Positions 1 to 5,281 of a DNA stretch of 5,885 nt are shown here, piece by piece. Numbering within the stretch: position 1 is the stretch's first letter; the number at the start of each line of letters is the position of its first letter. Origin of the DNA: Kiritimatiellales bacterium (lineage in GTDB: Bacteria > Verrucomicrobiota > Kiritimatiellia > Kiritimatiellales > Pontiellaceae); the NCBI GenBank assembly GCA_015486775.1, contig WFRA01000053.1:1-5885 (forward strand). Reading direction: 5' to 3'. Under the pieces are notes generated by a model. It had not been told where the DNA came from. It was given only the letters and a program-made list of their open reading frames with translations, and ran no database searches. The translations under genes and the position numbers were made by a program.

Positions 1-81
1 ATATAAGCCCAAATCGAATTCGGCATCTCGATCACCCGATTTCGCCCGAATTTTAAGATCATTCAATTCTGAAGCATGCAT
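1..81 (-). CDS. Sel1-like repeat protein, N-terminal fragment (cut by left edge); candidate immunity protein for the upstream Rhs toxin
   Basis: An open frame starts at ATG 79-81 and stays open for 27 codons to the window edge, so only the N-terminus is visible. The fragment begins MHASELNDLKIR and continues with A13-K-S-G16-D17-x-D19-A20-E21-F22-x-L24-G25-x-Y27. This fits the Sel1 repeat (SLR, a TPR relative) consensus of A..G-D-x-x-A-x-x-x-L-G-x-x-Y position by position. A near-perfect AAGGAGG at 87-93 lies 5 nt before the ATG. The gene begins 45 nt after the Rhs stop on the same strand with no clear terminator between, so it is probably co-transcribed. Small genes directly behind an Rhs tip usually encode the cognate immunity protein, and repeat-solenoid proteins occur in that position in other systems; that role is inferred from position only. 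The fragment is AT-richer (about 42% GC) than the genes before it. It lacks a signal peptide, so it is probably cytoplasmic. Confidence 0.8.
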   Translation of the reverse strand, partial: MHASELNDLKIRAKSGDRDAEFDLGLY

Positions 82-86
82 TGTTG

Positions 87-93
87 CCTCCTT
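87..93 (-). promoter_or_regulatory. Strong Shine-Dalgarno (AAGGAGG) of the Sel1-repeat gene
   Basis: The minus strand reads AAGGAGG followed by CAACA and ATG, a spacing of 5 nt. It is the strongest ribosome binding site in the window and is the main reason for accepting the ATG at 79-81 as a real start although only 27 codons are visible. It implies efficient, independent initiation of the downstream gene, useful if that gene must be made in excess of the toxin. Confidence 0.8.
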
Positions 94-126
94 CTACGGT
101 TATACTACTGCCGTAACTATTTCGAA

Positions 127-3100
127 CTACTCATTTTTCTCTGGACCAGGTTTGGGGGATATCGGCGGGATGCCGTTTGCCCAAGGTGGAGTACCCTTGT
201 CTTGAGGAATTTTGTGTGGATGCCACTTCCCGTTCGAGTCTCTTCGGAGATATTGGTTTGGATCATTTGGGTCTGGTCTTGTGTGCTTCCAATAATTCCC
301 TGTTCCATCTGCAGAGTGCGTTTGCCCACGTTCTCCCTTACCTTGTCCACCACGCCGCTCAAGAGGAGGGACGATTGCATTGGCAATGGCATCACTAATG
401 CCAAACGCATTATCCAAAATTTGACCAGCCTTATAGCCCACGGCTCCAGCCAGCATAACACTACCAGCAGCTAAAGCCGCCGCCCCACTCGCTGCGCCAC
501 TCGAACCTGCTACTATTACAGCAGCATTTTCTCCATATGGATCAAAGTAATTAACCGGGTTATTCCCGACGAACACATACTGATTCAACCCTCCGCTAAT
601 CCCGATCGGATCTTTGGAGAGCCAGCGGCCGGTTTGTGGGTTGTACCAGCGGGCACGGAAGTACATCAGACCTGTACTCCAGTCGATTTCCCGGCCTTGG
701 AAGGTGTATCTATTTCCAAGAGCGGATTCGGTGAGTTCGGTGCCGGAGGCGTTGAAGACCTTGGTGTTGCCGTAGGCATCGTATTCGTATGATTCGACGA
801 TGGTGCCGGTTTCGTCGGCCAGGGCAATGACGCTGTTTTGGTGGTCTTTGAGATAGAAGTAGGTGTTCGTAGAAGCGACGCCCCCGTCGCTTGAATAGAC
901 GGTCATCGAGAGAATGTTATCGATGCCGGGGCCGTGGGCGTAGGTGCGCAGCGGGTTGCCCGCGCCGTCGAGGTCGGCGACGATCTGGTTGCCGTCGTAG
1001 ACAAAGAAGTTGGTGGAGGTTCCCTCGATGCGGGAGATGCGGCGGTTCAAAACATCATAGGTGTAGGAAACATCCACAGATTGCGCGGATTGCACGGATT
1101 TAAGTCGGTAGCGTTCGTCCCAAGCGAGGGATTGGATGTTGGTGACGCTGGACTCGATGTTGGTGATGCCCACGGTGTTGCCCGCATCGTCGTAGCTAAA
1201 CGTGCGTGAGAGCGACGGGGACGTCGCTTCTACGAGGCGGTTGCCGATACCCAGCGTATATGTGTTGGTGGTTCCGTTTACGACTGTGTTTGTGCGGTTC
1301 CCCGCCAAATCATAGTTATAAACCACGGAAGACACCGAAGAGGCGGAATTGGACTGCCCTTCCGAAACGAGCCGGTAGATGGAATCATACTGGTAGTCAT
1401 GGCTAACGAAGCTGGAAGCATCGTCTACGATTGTCTTGTTGGTGATCATTCCGGCGGCATCATAGGCATATTCCAGGGATCGGATCAAGGAGCCATCGGA
1501 TGCGGAATAGGTGATATTGGTGGTTCGGTCGAGCAGGTCGTAGACATACGAGGTGGTGATGCCCGAAACCGTGTTGGACACGGAGGCGACGCGCCCGTTG
1601 GTGGGGTTGTAGACATATTCGAACGCACCGGCATCCGTGGTGGAGATTTCCTCCAGCCGTTCGGCGGCATCGTAGGAATAGGCGGTGGCCAGGTTGTCGG
1701 CCGACAGGCTGCCGGACAAAACGGAGTTGGTGAGGTTGCCCACCGGATCATGGGAATAACGAATCTCGAACATGGAATTTCCAACCGCAAAAACAACATT
1801 CGTAAGACGGTTTAATCGGTCGAATGAATTGGTGACGGAGGAGAAGCCGTCGGAGACGGTCTTGAGCTGGCCGTCGGCATAATAGTCCCGGCTGATCGTC
1901 GCGGCAGGCGAGCCGCCTGCGGTACGGTAGATGGCGGCGGTCTTCCGCCCGGCACCGTCGTACTCGTTGGTGATGGTGCTGCCGTCAAAGCGGGTAATCT
2001 TGTGGACAAATTCGCCGACGCCGTATTCGATGGACATGGCCTGGTTTTCAATATTGGTGACGGAGGTTACGCGATCCTGGGTATCGAGCTGGTAGCTTTC
2101 GACATAGCGGTCGCGGGGTTCGGTGATGGTGACGGTGTTGAACCATTGGTCGTAGTCGTAGGTTATGCGCACGGGCGCATTGGTTCCGCCCTGCTCGAGA
2201 TATTGCGTGACGGAGGTCAATTTGCGGGTTGGCGCGTAGGTATAGTCGGTGGCGCGCCCCGCGCGGTCAACGGTGTTGGTGAGGTAGCCAAGGCCGTTGT
2301 ATTGGTTGGTGACACCGAGGCCGTCGGCATCGATGCGCGAATCGAGCCATCCCAGCGCATTGAAATTGAACGTGGTGATACGCCCGGTTCCGGTTCCCCC
2401 GCCTTCGGGCAGGATTTCCAAGGTATGGAGGTTTCCGTACAGGTCGTAGTCCGTGGAAACCACCGGCCCCGCCGCCGGAACAACCGTTTCGGGATAGCCG
2501 TTGGAATCGTAGGTATACTGCACGGCATGGTTGTTGGCGTTGGTTTCGGACGAAAGGAGTCCGTTGGCGGTGTAGCCATAGGCGGTGTCGTAGCTGTTCG
2601 ACACGGCATAGAATTGCCTGAGCGTCTTGAGGCTTCCGTTTTGGTACACCATCTCAGACCGGTTGCCTTCGGCATCCGCAATGGAAGCGGGCAACATGAA
2701 TTCCTGGTTCCAGGTGGTGGTCGCGATCTCGGTCTGGTTGGTCGTGTTGTAGGCCACCGCCGTCCGGACGGGATTGTGTCGCCCGGCATATTCGGTGAAG
2801 GTGGAGAAGGTTTCGCCAACGTTGTCGTCGAACTTCTTCGCCTCGATCTGATCCTCCCCGGAATATTCATAGTGGATTCCGCGCGTCTCGGCATCGGTCT
2901 CGCCGATGCCCGGCCCGAAGTTGTCGGTGAGCTTTCCGGTCTTGGAGCTGTAGGCCATGCGTTCCAACAGGTCAAGCCCCCGGCTATGGGAGATAAAATC
3001 GGTCAGGGTTTCGCTGCGGTAGACAAGCGACTGCTCCAGCCATTTTTCGGCATCCACGGAACTGGCGTTGGCCTTGTGCGTCAATGTTCCGCCCTCGTCT

Positions 3101-4248
3101 TCTTCGTAGCCATAGGTATATTCATGCCCTGCGGGATTGGTTCTTTTGGTCAGGATGCCATCGGTATATTCGTACGAGCGCAGGTGCTGTTGCTGCACCC
3201 CCGCAATCCGGACATTGCGGGTGACGGTTTCAAGCAAGCCGTTGGTGTAGGTGAACGAGAGGCTCAGACCCAGTCCGGCACCAACCGAGGAGAGGTGGTT
3301 GCCGGAATAGTAAAAATTCATTCCCCGGCCATTGTCATGGGTGGCGCTTTGCAACAAGCCCCCTGAGTAGGTAAAAGTGATGCCCTTGCCCCAGCCATCC
3401 TGATAGCGGATCATGCGGCCATCGCCATTGAACACGCGCTGGATGCCGCCGGGAAGGTGCAGCACCCAGTTTCCGCCATCGGCGACAATCTTCCAGTTCT
3501 TGTCGCTGGCATAGTAGGTTCCGTTGGTGTTGTAGTCCCAAAAGCGGGTGGTGTTCCCGCTGCCTTGGTAGACCTCCATCCATGTGTTGGTTGCGTAGGA
3601 CACTCCATTGGTCGGAAGCGCGTTGCCGTCCATATCCTCCAGACTGGAAATCGGGTCGGGATTGGCTCCTCCGATGGCTCCGCTGACCGCATTGTCGTCC
3701 AGATCGACAGAATATCCTCCCCCCGGCTGCTCGACATAGGCATCCACCGGCTCTTTTATGGGGGCTCCAAAAAGAAATGTCGGGATTATGGTCAGGACAT
3801 TGGTCTGGCAGACCCCGTTCGTATCAACCTGCCCATCGGCCAGCAGCTGTGTCCCCTCCCACAAATTGACCTTGAAGTTTGCATTGGTGACCGGCGGAAC
3901 CACCTTGCAGATGATTTCACGCGCCTCGTGCAGCCGCCAGTCCATCGAATGCGACCAACCTACCCCCAACGGACTATCGTAGGTTTCGATGCTGTTGTAT
4001 TGGCGGGAAAAAACCAGTGGAACACCCGGCGTGTTGAACGAAAGATCGTCTTCGGTAAAAAAATTGCTCCCTGTTTTGGTATCTACCGGCTCTCCCTTCT
4101 TTCCTTCGGGATTTGTATCCGGTCCCGTACCATTGGAATTGCCGTTATTGCCGTTGGCCGGAGCATTGGCCCAAGCCGGGCTGACCTGCATCAACTCCAT
4201 GGCGAAAACCAACACAAATGAAATCCATTTTTTTGTCTTTTTTTTCAT
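127..4248 (-). CDS. Secreted Rhs/YD-repeat polymorphic toxin with uncharacterised C-terminal tip
   Basis: The 1373-residue protein starts with a Sec signal peptide: Lys-rich start, hydrophobic stretch at about residues 8-22, probable cleavage after AWA at 25-27. A Gly/Asn-rich spacer precedes a DUF6531-like module at about 52-106 (GEPVDTKTG, then PLGVGWSHSMDWRL). Residues 107-260 are less typical and hold the only two cysteines (C114, C147). From about 260 to 1150 run roughly 15 YD repeats of the YxYDxxGN/R type, which in the family form a hollow beta-shell around the toxin. The RHS-associated core (1180-1239) includes GREIDWSTGLMYFRARWYNP, GRWLSKDPIG and NNPVNYFDPYG. D1213 and D1236 sit where related Rhs/TcC shells have their self-cleavage aspartates. 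Residues 1240-1373 are the variable tail. No PAAR domain is seen, so T6SS delivery is not suggested. The start is supported by AGAGG 5 nt upstream, inside the end of the HEAT gene. The family and architecture are clear; the toxic activity is inferred. Confidence 0.93.
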   Translation of the reverse strand: MKKKTKKWISFVLVFAMELMQVSPAWANAPANGNNGNSNGTGPDTNPEGKKGEPVDTKTGSNFFTEDDLSFNTPGVPLVFSRQYNSIETYDSPLGVGWSHSMDWRLHEAREIICKVVPPVTNANFKVNLWEGTQLLADGQVDTNGVCQTNVLTIIPTFLFGAPIKEPVDAYVEQPGGGYSVDLDDNAVSGAIGGANPDPISSLEDMDGNALPTNGVSYATNTWMEVYQGSGNTTRFWDYNTNGTYYASDKNWKIVADGGNWVLHLPGGIQRVFNGDGRMIRYQDGWGKGITFTYSGGLLQSATHDNGRGMNFYYSGNHLSSVGAGLGLSLSFTYTNGLLETVTRNVRIAGVQQQHLRSYEYTDGILTKRTNPAGHEYTYGYEEDEGGTLTHKANASSVDAEKWLEQSLVYRSETLTDFISHSRGLDLLERMAYSSKTGKLTDNFGPGIGETDAETRGIHYEYSGEDQIEAKKFDDNVGETFSTFTEYAGRHNPVRTAVAYNTTNQTEIATTTWNQEFMLPASIADAEGNRSEMVYQNGSLKTLRQFYAVSNSYDTAYGYTANGLLSSETNANNHAVQYTYDSNGYPETVVPAAGPVVSTDYDLYGNLHTLEILPEGGGTGTGRITTFNFNALGWLDSRIDADGLGVTNQYNGLGYLTNTVDRAGRATDYTYAPTRKLTSVTQYLEQGGTNAPVRITYDYDQWFNTVTITEPRDRYVESYQLDTQDRVTSVTNIENQAMSIEYGVGEFVHKITRFDGSTITNEYDGAGRKTAAIYRTAGGSPAATISRDYYADGQLKTVSDGFSSVTNSFDRLNRLTNVVFAVGNSMFEIRYSHDPVGNLTNSVLSGSLSADNLATAYSYDAAERLEEISTTDAGAFEYVYNPTNGRVASVSNTVSGITTSYVYDLLDRTTNITYSASDGSLIRSLEYAYDAAGMITNKTIVDDASSFVSHDYQYDSIYRLVSEGQSNSASSVSSVVYNYDLAGNRTNTVVNGTTNTYTLGIGNRLVEATSPSLSRTFSYDDAGNTVGITNIESSVTNIQSLAWDERYRLKSVQSAQSVDVSYTYDVLNRRISRIEGTSTNFFVYDGNQIVADLDGAGNPLRTYAHGPGIDNILSMTVYSSDGGVASTNTYFYLKDHQNSVIALADETGTIVESYEYDAYGNTKVFNASGTELTESALGNRYTFQGREIDWSTGLMYFRARWYNPQTGRWLSKDPIGISGGLNQYVFVGNNPVNYFDPYGENAAVIVAGSSGAASGAAALAAGSVMLAGAVGYKAGQILDNAFGISDAIANAIVPPLERRGGQGKGERGQTHSADGTGNYWKHTRPDPNDPNQYLRRDSNGKWHPHKIPQDKGTPPWANGIPPISPKPGPEKNE
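130..531 (-). other. Variable C-terminal tail of the Rhs protein: hydrophobic segment, Arg/Gly linker, uncharacterised tip
   Basis: The 134 residues after DPYG have three parts. Residues 1241-1291 are Ala/Gly-rich and hydrophobic (AVIVAGSSGAASGAAALAAG onward), resembling a glycine-zipper pre-toxin segment that may touch or cross a membrane. Residues 1294-1309 (PPLERRGGQGKGERGQ) form a charged linker. Residues 1310-1373 are the tip: 64 residues with 12 Pro, 3 Trp and 4 His, including GTGNYWKHTRPDPNDP and GKWHPHK, and ending in a Pro-rich stretch. I see no HNH, GHH, deaminase, ADP-ribosyltransferase or other toxin motif I can name. The clustered histidines could be catalytic or metal-binding, but nothing proves it. 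GC of the tail is about 52% by hand count. Confidence 0.7.
532..711 (-). other. RHS-associated core domain ending in DPYG
   Basis: Residues 1180-1239 run from RYTFQGREID to FDPYG, with the conserved G-L-M-Y-F-R-A-R-W-Y-N-P block, GRWLSKDPIG and GLNQYVFVGNNPVNYFDPYG. This is the most conserved part of the family and fixes the boundary between invariant shell and exchangeable tip. In related proteins cleavage occurs just after the DPxG motif; here the next residue is Glu, where many homologues have Leu or another hydrophobic residue. Confidence 0.92.
867..891 (+). repeat. Hairpin-forming 25-bp repeat, copy A (inside the Rhs gene)
   Basis: The 8-base arms AAGCGACG (873-880) and CGTCGCTT (885-892) flank a CCCC loop, preceded by TCGTAG. 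The reverse complement of this element recurs at 1211-1235 with 24 of 25 bases matching. In the Rhs frame this copy encodes SDGGVAST (residues 1120-1127), just before the conserved core. Confidence 0.85.
1074..1100 (-). repeat. Three tandem 9-bp units (AATCYGNGN type) in the Rhs gene
   Basis: On the coding strand the units are AATCCGTGC, AATCCGCGC and AATCTGTGG, giving the three-residue rhythm SVQ-SAQ-SVD at residues 1051-1059. Such runs of AATCCGTG-like units are, to my recollection, common as dispersed repeats in many environmental genomes. Here one sits in frame between two YD repeats. Confidence 0.7.
1129..1167 (-). repeat. Tandem duplication with 21-bp period encoding ITNIESS/VTNIQSL
   Basis: Positions 1129-1146 and 1150-1167 match at 15 of 18 bases with a 3-base spacer. 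The result is two successive seven-residue units (residues 1027-1040), each with a T-N-I core. It looks like a recent local duplication that lengthened one repeat connection in frame. Confidence 0.7.
1211..1235 (-). repeat. Hairpin-forming 25-bp repeat, copy B, inverted relative to copy A
   Basis: Arms AGCGACG (1211-1217) and CGTCGCT (1222-1228) enclose GGGA, followed by TCTACGA. Its reverse complement matches 867-891 except for one base in the loop. It encodes LVEATSPSL (residues 1005-1013), a different peptide from copy A because the opposite strand of the element is read. The strand symbol is relative to copy A. Confidence 0.85.
1904..1920. repeat. GC-rich hairpin (7-bp arms, 3-base loop) in the Rhs gene
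   Basis: Arms GCAGGCG (1904-1910) and CGCCTGC (1914-1920) surround AGC. The coding strand gives RTAGGSPAAT around residues 775-784, a Gly/Pro/Ala peptide unlike the YD repeats on either side. It may be another small dispersed element, but only one copy is present here. Confidence 0.55.
3931..4095 (-). other. DUF6531-like N-terminal module of the Rhs protein
   Basis: Residues 52-106 contain GEPVDTKTGSNFF, a Pro-rich PGVPLVFSRQYNS segment and SPLGVGWSHSMDWRL. This series (GxPVDxxTG, then RxYNS, then GPLGxGWxHSxD) is the recurring start of Rhs shells in many bacteria and marks where the folded shell begins after the signal peptide and spacer. Confidence 0.75.
4168..4248 (-). other. Sec signal peptide of the Rhs protein
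   Basis: Residues 1-27 have a basic start (MKKKTKK), a hydrophobic core (WISFVLVFAMELM) and a small-x-small end (AWA) before NAPANG. There is no lipobox cysteine, so signal peptidase I cleavage is expected, with release into the periplasm or beyond. The signal also supports the chosen start codon. Confidence 0.85.
4228..4245 (-). repeat. Two adenine homopolymer runs (A8 and A7) at the start of the Rhs gene
   Basis: Directly after the ATG the coding strand has eight A, then GAC, then seven A, encoding KKK-T-KK of the signal peptide. A one-base slip in either run would shift the frame before the signal peptide core and abolish the protein. Lys-rich signal peptides commonly use AAA codons, so this may be ordinary. 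Confidence 0.7.
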
Positions 4249-4250
4249 CT

Positions 4251-5270
4251 CTACCTCTGTGCGTTCAAGGCGACCGCAACGGCCTTTGCCACATGCTTGT
4301 CCGAATCGTTTAAAAGCGTTTCCAGCCCGGTGGTTTCGCCCAGCTGGCTCAGGGCATAGACCGCGGCCATGCGCAACACCCAGTCGGCGGAGGGATCGAA
4401 AGCCGTTTCCCGGGCATAGGGGGCGGCGGCTTTCCTCTTTAGCTCGCCGCAGATCTGGAAGGCGGATATTTTTGAAAGCGTTCCCGAAGCATCGCTTTGC
4501 AGCAACCCCATGGCCGCGTGCCCAACCATGGACGGGGAGACCGTATCGGGATCCCAGCGCGAGGCATCCTGCAACCCCAGCAACGCCGTTCCGGCCAGCG
4601 TTTCGGCGGAGGTGTCGGCCAACGCCGCCTTGAAGGTTTTGACGATGCGCGATTTGTCGGCGGCGGAGAGCTTCGAAACATTGCCGATATAGACCGAGGC
4701 CAAATGCTGGAGGGCATAGCCGCGCATGACATCCCCCTGGCTTTCGTCGGCATAGACCGAAACCAGGGTGCCGATGGTTTCGCCCGTGCGGGATTCCTCC
4801 CCGCGCAGGGCATCCATCATGTAGTTGCGCAGGGCATATTCGTGCTGGCGGAAATCGCCGTCCCGCCCGGTCTGGGGCACCAGAAGATAATCTTCCAGCC
4901 CTTGGAACTCCCGGGCTTCGAGAGATTCGGGCATGTCGTATTTTACCGCCCGGAGCCGGTCGGTGTAGGAATCGCCTTCCAGCACTTCCCGCACGGCCGG
5001 GCGCAACCCTGCACCGTTGGCGGATTCCCTTTCCCCGGCAATGACGGCTTCCTTCCCTTCAGGGGCTTCACCCGGGATTGCATCCTGGGACTCGACCACT
5101 TCTTCGTCCTCCGCAACCAGCCCGGTTGCAGGCGGCTCCGAAGAGGTTTGGCTCCCGGCTTCCGGCACGCTGTCCGGTGCTGGTTTTTCCGGGTTCCCGA
5201 CGCGCCACAGCGCAACGAACCCACCAGCCAGCACGGCCATAACCAACAAAAACACACTCTTTTTCGACAT
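4251..5270 (-). CDS. Membrane-anchored protein with HEAT-like helical repeats
   Basis: The 339-residue protein starts MSKKSVFLLVMAVLAGGF, a short basic start and one hydrophobic helix (about residues 4-22) with no obvious cleavage site or lipobox, so an N-terminal membrane anchor with the rest outside the cytoplasm is likely. Residues 25-85 are Pro/Glu/Ser-rich and probably disordered. From about 95 on the protein is helical with HEAT-like repeat patterns (RQHEYALRNYMMDAL, VMRGYALQHLASVY, ETLAGTALLGLQDAS). The clearest is at the C-terminus: WVLRMAAVYALSQLGE, then LETLLNDSDKHVAKAVAVAL. HEAT solenoids bind proteins and have no catalytic role of their own. Position directly before the Rhs gene, 2 nt apart, suggests a role in handling, anchoring or restraining the Rhs protein, which is inference. 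The in-frame ATG at 5276 would add MA, but AGGA is 7 nt from the ATG at 5270 and too close to the first. GC is the highest of the four genes (two thirds in one stretch counted). Confidence 0.85.
   Translation of the reverse strand: MSKKSVFLLVMAVLAGGFVALWRVGNPEKPAPDSVPEAGSQTSSEPPATGLVAEDEEVVESQDAIPGEAPEGKEAVIAGERESANGAGLRPAVREVLEGDSYTDRLRAVKYDMPESLEAREFQGLEDYLLVPQTGRDGDFRQHEYALRNYMMDALRGEESRTGETIGTLVSVYADESQGDVMRGYALQHLASVYIGNVSKLSAADKSRIVKTFKAALADTSAETLAGTALLGLQDASRWDPDTVSPSMVGHAAMGLLQSDASGTLSKISAFQICGELKRKAAAPYARETAFDPSADWVLRMAAVYALSQLGETTGLETLLNDSDKHVAKAVAVALNAQR
4254..4258 (-). promoter_or_regulatory. Shine-Dalgarno (AGAGG) of the Rhs gene, inside the end of the HEAT gene
   Basis: AGAGG is formed by the last two sense codons of the HEAT gene (CAG AGG) and lies 5 nt before the Rhs ATG. 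The two genes are separated by only 2 nt, so terminating ribosomes probably re-initiate on the Rhs gene. Confidence 0.65.
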
Positions 5271-5277
5271 GGCCATT

Positions 5278-5281
5278 TCCT
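5278..5281 (-). promoter_or_regulatory. Shine-Dalgarno (AGGA) that decides the HEAT gene start
   Basis: The minus strand reads CTAGGAAATGGCCATG. AGGA is 1 nt from the first ATG (5276) but 7 nt from the second (5270), favouring the second. It overlaps the TAG stop (5280-5282) of the upstream gene, so the two genes are probably translationally coupled. Confidence 0.6.

Noticed and set aside
94..126. Possible terminator between the Rhs gene and the Sel1 gene
   Set aside because: TACGG (95-99) and CCGTA (111-115) could pair, but the stem is only 5 bp with an 11-base loop and no T-run follows, so read-through is more likely.
117..461. 114-codon minus-strand frame overlapping the Rhs tail in another frame
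   Set aside because: I considered it as an alternative or nested small protein, but it lacks a good Shine-Dalgarno and a recognisable domain, and the annotated frame gives the continuous core-to-tail protein.
1451..1690. Similar DNA segments around the TATxCCTAYGATGCCGCC motifs as possible mobile repeats
   Set aside because: They code for the same YD motif in the same frame, so protein-level repetition explains them.
2002..3366. 454-codon open frame on the plus strand, opposite the Rhs gene
   Set aside because: It is antisense to well-supported YD repeats, has a repetitive Gly/Val-rich composition that mirrors the repeats, and shows no known domain; long antisense frames are expected in a GC-moderate repetitive gene.
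3457..4221. 254-codon open frame on the plus strand opposite the N-terminal part of the Rhs gene
   Set aside because: It lies opposite the signal peptide and DUF6531-like region, which are clearly coding on the minus strand; no domain or plausible start context was seen.
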